Source: Bidens hawaiensis
Lineage: Eukaryota > Streptophyta > Magnoliopsida > Asterales > Asteraceae
Direction: 5' to 3'
Assembly: GCA_021521415.1 (NCBI GenBank)
Contig: JAIQDT010009081.1
Location: forward strand, 1 to 64,000
DNA length: 64,000 nt
Positions 36,813 to 48,035 of this stretch are shown here, piece after piece (position 1 is the first letter of the stretch; every line of letters begins with the position of its first letter). The notes below the pieces were generated by a model. That model saw nothing but the letters and a program-made list of their open reading frames with translations, did no database searches and was not told the origin of the DNA. The position numbers were made by a program, and so were the translations under genes.

Positions 36813-39800
36813 TTATACATTTACTTGCCATGGACCTTTGAATACATAATCAGATGCAACAGGATGATCGGTAGTGGTTAAATAAAAACCATTAGGCCTC
36901 ACCAACCAACGATACATTCTGCAGCCTGGTGTGTTTGGTGTATAAATTAGTTTGCCGCATCTGTTCGGCCATCCAATATTTATAACTTGAAATTTGTTGA
37001 ACAAATTGTTCCAATGGAACGTACATTGAAATACTGAATGCCTCCCGGGCCAAATGAGGTCACGAAAGGTCCACGGATAATTCTCATTGATTCTCATAAC
37101 ATGATTTCCAAGATTGTCATCCTTTGACCAACATTGCACTACCAATGGATTTTCGGGCGTTTGATCCATACCATTAATAATATCAACTTGGAATTGGTGA
37201 GGCCACGATGTGTCACACCCTCAAAATCCACTAACGGAGTTATACCGTCAGAGGGTGTGAACTAACAGGATCGGAATCATTAGTTATAATCAAACCATAA
37301 AATAAAGTTTCAAAACCATGAAAACGTTTGCGAGTAATTAGATGCGGAAGCGTAAAACCATAGCAAACAATGTTACGTCACGCAGGACGATTTAAAACCC
37401 AATAATAATAGTTTAAAATAAGTTTTGCATAATAAAAATGTTTCAAGCAATGCATGTTCCTAAACCGCGCGCCCGCCTCGGCTACCTGAGAATAACATAC
37501 TAAAAGTGTCAACACAAGGTTGGTGAGTTCACAAGTTATTTAAAAATAAATGTTTAGCGTTTGCGTTCAGCGTGTTGCGTTAAGCGTTTTGCGTTACAGC
37601 GTTTTGCGTTAAGCGTTACCAGATAGTGTTATGTCAATTATATATCTATAGGTAGCTAGCCTATAAAACAAGTATCACTAAGTGTTCGACACCGAAGCTG
37701 ACTGTTTATCAATTGCCTTGCCACCAGGTCATCCAGACCATGGTATGTGTTTAGCCAAGATTACACCCGCTCGACATCCAGTCGAGTTTAGCGTTGGGTG
37801 GGGTTTGTCAAACCCAGTAGTACTACTCAACAGTGACTCGCTATTATCCAAATATTAACCGGTTCGATGTTATGAAGGACTTTAGTTTACGCGTTTGCCA
37901 CTTAGTCTTTACAAGTGATATATAATCTATATTAACAAAATCTTAAATGCGTTTCGGAGTATGTTATCTCCCCCAAGTGAAAAGCGTTTAAAAAACAGTT
38001 AAAAAGGGGAAAGTGAAACTCACTGTTTGCGAAGAAATTCCCAAATTAAATCACCAAGATGCGCGTCACAGAAAAACTCTCTCTAGCATTCTAAAACAAC
38101 AAAGAGATTCTTCTAAGTGTTGGAATATTATCGAGTCTCTAGACCCGGCACATAATACCTATGCACATAACATGTATCGTGTTTCGTTTGTGAATCGTGT
38201 GTGACTTTAACAAATGTATTTGTGATACACTACATGTGTAAGCAATTATATACGTGTCATGTATTCATAAAGCACATCACTAGCAATTACTCCCCGTAAG
38301 GGCATTTTGGTCAACAAATAACAATTAACTAGCCATTATTCCCCATGAGGGCAATTTGGTCAAATCATGACAATCAATTAGTAATTATTCACCGCAAGGG
38401 CAATTTGGTCAATACATAGCAATTAACTTGCAATCATTCCCCTCAAGGGCAATTTGGTCATAACACGATAATAAATTAGCAAGTATCATGTTTCATGCAT
38501 TTTCATAAAACTCAGCGGCTAGTTTCACCGAGACAGAAATTCTACTTGAAAGATTGTACTATTCCACCGATCATAGCATCTCAATTAATTTACCAAAAAT
38601 CATCACAGAAGCATATATGTCTTAGGTTTCCAGAACATATTTTATTATATTTTTATTCCACATAGTTTTCTCACAATCATCAAATCATTACAGCAAACTC
38701 ATAACAGTCAAATTCATGCGCAACAGAATGTTATTTGAAATTCCCGTTAAACAAAAAATCCAATAAATGCAAGACCACTTGGGTTAAGTTCCTAACTCAA
38801 TGAGTCAACTTCCAGAAGTGGAACCAACCCAATTGGCCTCGTAGTTCATGAGATATAACATTTACAAAACAACCTAACAGCAGGTCTAACAGCTCAGCTT
38901 TTTACAACGTTTTTGTAAAATCATAAAAGTTAACTTCTGCTTGTCCAAAAATTACAAGTTTATATTCTTTAGAAATTAGACTCAACCTAGTTTACTTTAG
39001 TATCAATAACTTCAACCAATTTTTACATTTACACTTCGTTACAGTCACTTAAACATCAATAACACATTCTGTCCAGAAACTGTTTGCATCCAAACTCAAC
39101 ATATTAACAATCTATGAACTATCATGCATTCATATAGGACTCTAGACTCCATAAACACCATCCATGCACATCAATTACACATTACATACATGATTAGGGT
39201 TTTTGTTTGAACTCAAATCAAAGACACAACGATTAACGTGTAACAATATAAATTCTAGTTATCAAATCATCATTCAATCAACAACAATCATATTAGTAAT
39301 ACACACACACACAAAATCGGCTGCTAGGGTTTGTAATTAACCCAACAAACATCAAAATCAAGTAGTAAGGATGCATAGGATAATCAATTATACCTTCCTA
39401 GCACCTAATTCTTCAATCAAACACTTGATTTCTTGATTGTATGTATGTGTAAAGTGACGGCAGCCGTGAGGGGGAGGGGAGAAAGCTCCGAACGGGATGT
39501 GGTGTGGGGGAAAGAAAATAAGTTAGGGTTTGGTTAATGATGTATTTATAAACATATCATGTTACATTCAAGTCCCTCCACTTCTAAGTATTACTTTTCT
39601 AGCCTAACTAACTTGTTTACATCTTGAGTTAACGTTTATAACCATGTTATCACATAACACATAAGTCTAACACATAATTATCACATAATTACTGTTTTGA
39701 CGTTTTTCGTTTATTCGTCAATCGTTTGCGTCAACTCGTTTGCGTTTCGGTGCAATTCCCGAAAGACTACACATGTAGTAAGTGTTAAGCGTCATTTAAA

Positions 39801-39953
39801 GCCTAGTTTAAATGTAATGAAGTGTGCGTTATAGATTCAATGATCTTAAGTTTGAATTGACGGAGTTGAGTTAACGGAGTTAACCTGAAATTGACGATTG
39901 TCACACGATGTTATTTCATGAACGTAAAATGCCAACAACATAACAAATGACAT
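36813..39953 (-). pseudogene. S1/SPH self-incompatibility-type secreted protein gene, split by a solo LTR
   Basis: Single-exon minus-strand gene in two pieces, 39953-39906 and 37205-36813. Ignoring the LTR and one copy of the 5-bp duplication leaves 441 nt, 146 residues plus stop, with no internal stop; typical for plant SPH proteins. The 5' piece encodes a hydrophobic N-terminus (FVMLLAFYV) that fits a signal peptide. The 3' piece has the family's VVQCWSKDDNLG core and four conserved-looking cysteines (QCWS, FQCTF, NRCGK, PGCRM), ending with YRWLVRPNGFYL. SPH proteins are small secreted proteins, some acting in pollen-pistil recognition; the role here is unknown. The gene is interrupted after codon 16, so it is very probably inactive, unless translation starts at the internal ATG (37169), which would lose the signal peptide. 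Confidence 0.88.
37211..39905 (-). mobile_element. 2.7-kb solo LTR inserted in the SPH gene
   Basis: Starts TGTCACACCC and ends TTGTCACA with perfect 5-bp duplication CGATG (37206-37210, 39906-39910). In the minus reading it ends GGGTGTGACA like other LTRs here, and a TATA-like TTATAAATAC lies at about 39543-39552. Internal tandem repeats: GCGTTTTGCGTTAAGC-type at 37556-37618 and four units of about 50 bp containing GGGCAATTTGGTCA at about 38283-38482. No internal coding region, PBS or second LTR. Confidence 0.88.
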
Positions 39954-40644
39954 ACACAAATTTTGTTCTCCAACTCATTGTTATTGATTTTGGATTGTCT
40001 TATGTTTGTAGGTGATTTAGTCTCGTGGAGAATACATGATTATATAAGAAAATGTACATTACGTAAATAGTATTGTTACATATTTGTAATTATATTAGCA
40101 TGATATGTATTCTATTACCATGTATATGTAATTATGTGTAGGTTGGTCTATTACACTAACTGGCGTTTAAATTTCCATTTAAATCAACATTACACTATTA
40201 AAACTAGGAAACTTAATGCACTTTCACGGCGGGAATTTTGTGCATTGCGACAAGCGAATTTTGTTCAGTTTAGGTGTACTTGCTATAGCAAACAAAAATG
40301 GAAACCCATAAATGTAGTTGTAATATTGTTGAAAGGATATGGAAACGTGCTTAATTGATTGTTGACGCAACATGAATTCGATCGGTATTGGTTGGTTCGT
40401 TACGACATCAGATCTCGGTATTGGTTGGTTCATTACGACATCAGATCTCACTGCAGTAAATGAAAGGGAAATAAAATAAAGTCGTGATATGCCCAAAAGG
40501 ATAATGACACTAATATATCTTATTATTCCATAAATAATTTGTTTTTAATAAAATTGTAGTTTCTTCGACAGGTACACCGAAATTCAACTCATGAAATAAA
40601 AAAGGAAACTTATACCAAATGTTGATACATTTATGTTTCGTGTT
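39954..40644. other. Intergenic DNA upstream of the SPH gene
   Basis: AT-rich. A 31-bp direct duplication containing TCGGTATTGGTTGGTTC sits at about 40382-40447. A 74-codon plus-strand frame (40134-40358) has no recognisable features. Confidence 0.5.
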
Positions 40645-43238
40645 TGTAAGGTCCCGATCCCGGTGCCCTACTTTAGCGTTGGATTTACTCATAAACATAG
40701 TTCTAAATATCATAGTGAATTAAAACTTTTCGTGGAATAGATAAATGTCAACCATTCATTACATAAGTCTTGGAATTTAAACAATATAAAACATGTCTTT
40801 AAGTTAAAACATTGTAAATTAAGTCTTGAGATGTCAGCTTTTTTATTCCTTTGCCATGTGTACCCTTCAAGCTAGCTGTCTCATCCTACTCACATGCGTA
40901 CATACTAAAAGTCAGATGTAACATCACGGAAATTTCGGGCCAAAAATGTCAACTTTCCAAAGTATAGGGATCAATTCTGCCAATTTCCTAACTACAAGGT
41001 GAAAAGTGAAAAATCTGTTTTTCGTCTTATCGCGCTACGCGATGGGGACAAAAGACCAGCACATCGCGATACGCGAAGGGGCTTGGTCAAAGCTTCTGGA
41101 AGGGTCAACAGCGATACGGGATCGCTGTTGAACCAACGTCATCGTGTACCGCGATGACGTGGTCTGACACGTTGTGACACGTGTGCCACGCGACACACGG
41201 TGGTATCATCTACCGCCACGTGTCACCACGTGGCAACACGTCCGCCACGTGTCGCCACGCGGCGTAACGCCTGCCATGTGTCACCACGTGGCAGGTCTAG
41301 TGTGTGACTGGCCAGGCCTACGTCGCGCTACGCGACGGGCAGCCAAGGAACCCATCGCGTACCGCGATGGGATCCAAAATCTTGCCTATAAATAGCAAGG
41401 TCCGGGTCTTCACAATTCACACCAAAATTTCAGTATATCTCTCTAAACATCTCACTACACCTCGAAAACCGTGCCTTCAATCCACCTCGATAAACGTGCC
41501 TGATTCCTCGTTTTCCGTGCCATTCCTCGATTCTCGTGCTATTTTCCGACGACGTGTATATAAAGAAGGTGATCCCATACCGACGTCCCGAAGATCGTTT
41601 CGGAGTGTGTGCCGTGAAGTATTGGTGCCTCGAGAAGCGTGCAAACGAACGTTAAAGATTGATTTCGTTTGACGTAAAGAAGTGTTGATCAAGTGGCAAG
41701 GGAGTGCTGCTCAAATCCTTAGGGTTCCCAAAACGCCAACAAGGTTAGGCGTAATGTCAAATGAATATAATATAATATTATATTAAAGGCTTAATGCCCT
41801 AAGTCGAAATTATATACCTCGAGAATAATGATATAACAAAGAAAGGAAATAAAGAAAAGAATTGGGTATATTTATATTTGAGTGTTATATAAATTCTTTG
41901 TTATAACTATTATTATTATTTAAGTATAATGAATATTCTTAAATAATAAAGAAAAGAATACGTTTCTTAAAGAAAAAGAAACGTAGGGTTTTTATAATAA
42001 ACTAAAGGTTTATAAATACTACTTTTTCAATTAAATGAGAAATGAACTAAAGGTTCATCGAGGTAAAATAAAGACTAGAGGTCTTAAGCCGGATTTTATA
42101 TCCGACTAACAAATGGTTATACTCGTACTATAGGTGCGAGATAGCAAGAAAGAGACTCAAGGACGGTGTTGGAAACCGATCCCAATCAAAGGTGAATACG
42201 CCCCACTTTTATAAGCTTGTTTTCAAACAAACAAATGTGTTATGTGTAAAACTTTGCATGAGACCAAGTGTCTCTAAAAAAAATTATGAATAAGAGTAAA
42301 AGCCTAGCCCTCAGCTGTAGTATACGTTTGTCTGGATCCTTACATATGTGGTTAAATGCGGTGGGCACATCGCACCACGCCTGGTCACGAACTCCAGCCA
42401 CGATGGGCCGAACCAAAGTATGTTCGAGTGAGAATGACCTTGTGTATATTTATGGTACCTAAGTACGTCGAAACGCTGCTGTTTTTTGATGGGGTGACCT
42501 AGTGTAGAGACTCGAGTTTATAATGATGTTGTTTTAACTTTGTTATTCCTAAGCCAAGATGGGCCGAGGCCCGCGTAACCCTCTAGGGGTGACAAAGTAA
42601 AAGAAAATATTTTTAGCGTCAGCATATTCACCAGTAATCATTGCTGACGTATTTTTATAACATTTTGCAGGTAACCAAGAATAGACTTGAAGGACGAAGG
42701 GCTCAAGAATGCGATGGCTCAGATATTTTGTTTGAATATTAAAATATGATGTTTTTTGTAAAACAAGTAAACAAGTAAATGGAACTCTCGTTCCATCTTT
42801 TGTAACGTAAATGTTTAACTTTAAATCCACATGTTTTATAAAGTCTTCCGCTAATATCCCGTAACTCTGATTTATTTACAAATATGGTACCAACTGTTGG
42901 GTCGCACTCCTAGGCCTAAGATGGGGGGTGTGACATCAGCTACGTTGAGTGAGTTCTAGTTAATCAGGCAACATACAATACGTTCATATACTACATACTT
43001 AACTTGCTTTACTTTCTTTTATACACTCAACAGTATATACCTTCATTCTTACTTACTTACTTTCATACTTTCATTCTTTCATTTTATCTTTCTTTATATA
43101 CATACTTATACGTTTTAAAGAGCATTTCGCCCTACTTTCCTCGAGTAGTATTAGGGCCCGGATACCTCTTGCCTCAGATATTATTTTTAGGGTCCGGTTC
43201 CCTCTTGCCTCAAATATTATTAGGGTCCGGTTCCTTCT
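40645..43238 (-). repeat. Interrupted copy of the 3.2-kb LTR family (inverted relative to 52486-55687)
   Basis: 40645-40917 and 42936-43238 align with the reverse complement of the right part of the LTR at 52486-55687: TGTAAGG start, CGGTGCC, GTCAACCATTCATTA, ACTAAAAGTCA, GAGTGAGTTCTAGTTAATCAG, AAAGAGCATTTCGCCCTA, then ATTATTAGGGTCCGG repeats. It is interrupted by the solo LTR at 40918-42935 and cut off at 43239 by the next element. Confidence 0.75.
40918..42935 (+). mobile_element. 2.0-kb solo LTR with CACGTG and GCGATACGCG arrays
   Basis: Starts TGTAACATCACGG and ends GGTGTGACA, flanked by TCAGA (40913-40917) and TCAGC (42936-42940), a 4/5 match. The empty site is visible in the paralogous LTR at 52486-55687. 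About 41160-41305 holds repeated GCCACGTGTCACCACGTGG-like units with many CACGTG/ACGTGT cores. TATAAATA is at 41387-41394, just after the inverted motif CCATCGCG...CGCGATGG (41352-41370). It shares promoter layout and end sequence with the LTR at 61416-63237. Confidence 0.8.
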
Positions 43239-45465
43239 TGTCGGAAAATTTAGAAAATGTGAATGAAAAATTAATTATTTTAATAACAATATAAAACTCT
43301 TGATTGGTGAATCTCTTGAGTAAAGTGGCTTGATGACACTTAATGAGTTTTTATTATTACATTAAGTCATTAATTAAGTGAGACACTTGTTTTCTTTCAA
43401 CTCTTGAATATATTATTTGGCTTTGTGCCTCATTTGAAGAGAACTAGAAATATGTGTTCACTTAAAAAATTCATATGGTTAGAGAGGAGTACTCTCTACT
43501 TGATTCCTTCATCACATTATTCTAGCATATTCATTTTCAAGAATACCGATATACCCGATGTAACCTCGGGCGCGTAGCCTTTTCCGGCAGTACATACTGC
43601 TTCTGCTGTTGTACCCTGGGAGACAGACGGACTCTTTAGTAGAAACCCGAAATCTGTTTTAAGGGAAACGTATTGAATACGTGTCTCAACCAACGCTCAT
43701 ATATTATTATGTTCATGTTTTGTTGCAGCCAATGGAGTTGGGTCAAGAATAAGAATCTGTAGCCATACCAAGGAAAACTAAGATGAACGTGATTCTCAAC
43801 GTGTGGAAGACTCAAGTCAAGAGGTTTTGGTGAAGTTCTCACCAAAGACATCGACACAAATCTATATTAATTGTGCTCTATATTAATTTTATTTTTGGTT
43901 TTGTACACGGTATTCTACTACGATATTTCCCTTGTATAACGAGAGTAACGTTATACTTATTTTATTTTATCACTTTAAATATTATTGTGACTCATGTCTA
44001 ACAATCTTAAAACAAAATTTTTCGTAATATTGTTGCTACAATCTTAAAACCTTATTTATAAGGATTTTGGGTTCACGAAATGGTTTGAAATAAAAAATAT
44101 TTTAGATATTATAATCTTATAAATATATTTTTTTTTGGGAAATTATGTGCCTAGTACAACTTGGTGTGTTTGGATTTTAGAGATCATGATGCAATCTTAA
44201 ATCCTATACCGTGTTACAAAACGTAATATTTGATTCAACCGTTTGGTTCTAGAAAACGATTTGTGTAATCGTTTGTATTCTAACTATAGTGTTAGAACCG
44301 ATCTTGGAAAACCATTGGGTTTTCAATAGTTTTGTTTAACGATTTTTGCAATCGTTTATGTCTAACAAGTGTGTTAAAAATGGTTTTAAGTAAACCATTC
44401 GTTTCTTGTAAATGTTAAATATCTTACAATGCGTGTAAGATACGATTTATTTATAACGTTTTGTGTAAACGTTAATTTTCTAATGGGCGCGTTAGAAAAT
44501 ATTGTAGTGAGACGTACATGTGTGTTTTGGTGAAATAGTGTAGAAAAGATTCCACGTGTGTCTGTTCATATTCCTCCCATTAACTTATTAATAATTTAAG
44601 CATCGACTCGATGTTAATGGAGCGATCTTTGGGCTATATATTAGAAAACCAACAATTTATAAGGTTTTGTCATAATGACTATTGGTTCATGAATGTATTG
44701 TCTTTCCTCTAACGTGCGCGTTAGAATTGTTTAAGTTCTAACATGTTTGTTGGAAATTGTTTATTTTATAAACCATACTGATTGAAAATGTTTTATGTGA
44801 ACATTTAATTTTCTAGTGTGCATTAGAAACATTTATAAATGGTTTATTTTATAAACTCTATCATTTGAAAACGTTATTATATGAAAATGTTAATTTTTAT
44901 AATGTGCGCATTATATCATGTTTTTTTTGGCATGTGTGCTAGAAACTGTTTAAGTACATAGATATTAAATCTAAATCATATAAAACTGTTTGATGTTTGA
45001 TGTTTTGATATTTGATATTATAAAACCTTTTTTTACATATTAATAATATAATATTTTGTAAAACTAAGGAAATGATTTAGAATGATTCTAAACAAAGTTT
45101 GGCATATTTTAAGATTTTTAGAAAATGGTTCGCTACTCTTGCTAAAAGTAGTATATATTAAACTAAGATAACATTCACAAGGATACTTTATGGTGACAAC
45201 AACTTTGTGTTGTGCGAACAAGGTTGATTGTTCAAAGCTTTGCTACTTAAGTGTAGTAATTGTAACAAGTTGATGTTATTTGAACATATTTGTTCAAGAG
45301 TATGGTTTCAAAAGTGAAACGAGGATACGATGATATGTGTGCATGGATTTCTATTTGAGGGAATACTTGTATACATAATATAAAATGATATCACTGAGAT
45401 GATTATCCATATAGATTTGATGTGTAAATGTCGTATGTTTATCCATATGGAGTTTTGAATTAATA

Positions 45466-45722
45466 TATGGATTAATATATGTTAATGACATATTAACTCC
45501 TTGAAAATTCACTAAGTGTGAATTGTAACATATGAATTAATATATGTTAATGACGTATTAATTCCTTGGAAATTCACTAAGTGTGAATTGTAACATATAA
45601 ATTCATATATGTTAATGACGTATTAACTCTTTGGAAATTCACTAAATGTGAATTGTAACATATGAACTAATATATGTTAATGATGTATTAACTTCTTGGA
45701 AATTCATTAAGTGTGAATGGTA
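45466..45722. repeat. Four tandem units of about 67 bp
   Basis: Each unit contains ATATGTTAATGACGTATTAA and AAATTCACTAAGTGTGAATTG with variations. Inside the LARD-like element. Confidence 0.85.
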
Positions 45723-48035
45723 ATGAGATATTTAAATCCTTGGATATTCATCACTGAAAATTCACCGACTTAATTGAATTTAAGTAAATCTCAAGAGATT
45801 TACTATAATATGCTTACAATAGCGATGGACATATATATGTTTCTACCATCATTCACTTTGTTTGAACTATGTGGAAGTTTATCTTTCATTTCGGGAGAGT
45901 ATCCCAATAAATAGCTTCAGAAACAAAAATAAAATGTATAAATTATTTTATGCAAATGAGAATACCAAGAGTTTGAGTGTTAATCCAATTGACTTTATCT
46001 CAGCATAAAAGTGATTGTAGATGAGTAACATTAATCATGATGAATGTATTCATCAAAAATGATTTGGATTAAGACTTATGTTCAAAGTCCATATAAGTGA
46101 ATAAATAAGTTATGTTCCTTAAATGAATGATGAAGTTATGTATGCGCTATATACAATAACTCGTGCGACTTTCCTAACTATTAAGGTTTGGGCGTTGTGA
46201 ATAAGTCTCATAATTTTGTCTAAACAAAGGGTTGAGTGTTTCAAAGTGATATTGTAATGGCTGTGAAGGATCAGAATGATGCATCTTCTGTTCACATGCT
46301 AAATTATTGTAGTCTAAAGCATGCTAGACTAATACTTGTTAATTATGGTTCTTTATAAAGACTAATTAACGCGAAATTTAAAACATCAACAACACAAGAA
46401 TGAATTTGTGTATAGACAAATTTAAAGAAATTTTCATTTAATCTAAGGAAATGATATAACTTGTGAGGATCACAAGAAGACCTCGAACTCTTTAGGTATG
46501 TTCTAGATGGTGATTTATTCTAGATCTGTGATGGTTTGTTAACAACCTTATGACAAGTTTAGCTTAAACTTTAGAAAGTGGTGGAAGCTAACACTAAGGC
46601 ATGTGTTATGAACCACTGATACAAAGACGTGGTCTTGTTCAAATCATAAGTGTCGAGTTGACTTCATAAGTAAAGTTAAACAAACTATATCAAAATGCAA
46701 GAAATTTGGGGGAAGCCATTTAAGAAACTACTCTTTAGAAGTATGTAGAAATGGTAATTGATATGATTTATCAAATTTGTGTGGAAAGGAAGAACCTTTC
46801 TCTACCCCATTTGAAAGTTGGATGATTTTATCCAATAACAGTTAATGTTGGGGGTGTCTTGCATTTGAACGTGGAAGGTTTACCTATAAGGATACCCCAT
46901 TTGAAAGTTGGATGATGTTATCCAATAACACTTAAATGTGGGGGAAGGTTTACCAATAAGGATAATTATCTAAAATTTCAAACATGTGACCTCGTGGAGT
47001 ACACAATGGTCATAACGATCTAATCTAGTGATTAGAATAGAATGCCAAATGGTTACTAGATGTATGATATGGCATACTAGAGGCAATATTAACTTACAAG
47101 TTAAGAGCACGTCATAACAACTCATCTTAATTGAAATTATCTAGTATGACTTGGCAAAGTCATAAATAATGGTTTTGGATCCAACAACCCAAGGGTTGAT
47201 AAGAGATGGAGTTGTGGAATGAGACTAAAGCCCATGAAAAAAAAGGATATATGAAGGACAACCTAATTGTATATCTAAGGGTGGTCACTGTGGAGGCATA
47301 GCCAATATATAAGTTGACATATAAGCTAATATATATATATATATATATCCTCCTACATTGTAAAAGGAGTTTAACTACTTCCTAGTCCATTCCTATAACA
47401 ACAGTGGCATGTTGTGAGGCTAAGCATAATTTATGGTTAATGATTTATAGATAATCACCTATGTGAAAGAGAAGTGAGGTCGCTTTGAATGAAAGTGTGG
47501 GGTGCGCAATTTTCTAGAACTTTCACAGAACTAGGCTAGTGTTCCAGGACCATAATGGACACGACAATGAGGGGATGTGCTCAGCTAGGGAGAGTATTGT
47601 GTGAAGTGTATTGTCGTCTACACAAATGGGGGTTAGTTCAAGGACATCGCGTCTACTAACCGCTAGTAGTCTAAGTATACTTCACAAAGGAAGGTTCACA
47701 GGTAACACCTACCTATCCTGCAATACTCAACTGTCGAGGTTCCATTGGATATATTGTGTGTGTTTTGATCAATCTCCATTCATGTGGGGGATTGTTGGAA
47801 AATTTAGAAAATGTGAATGAAAATTAATTATTGTAATAATAATATAAAACTCTTGATTGGTGAAACTCTTGAGTAAAGTGGCTTGATGACACTTAATGAG
47901 TTTTTATTATTACATTAAGTCACTAATTAAGTGAGACACTTGTTTTCTTTCAACTCTTGAATATATTATTTGGCTTTGTGCCTCATTTGAAAAGAACTAG
48001 AAAAACGTGTTCACTTAAAAAATCCATATGGTTAG

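Noticed and set aside
38013..38204. 63-codon frame beginning MKLTVCEE
   Set aside because: Inside the solo LTR that splits the SPH gene; no domain and no conservation evidence.
38283..38482. CRISPR-like array
   Set aside because: Units are contiguous tandem repeats that vary throughout, in a plant LTR; there are no spacers and no cas genes.
40134..40358. 74-codon plus-strand frame upstream of the SPH gene
   Set aside because: No family resemblance and too short to support.
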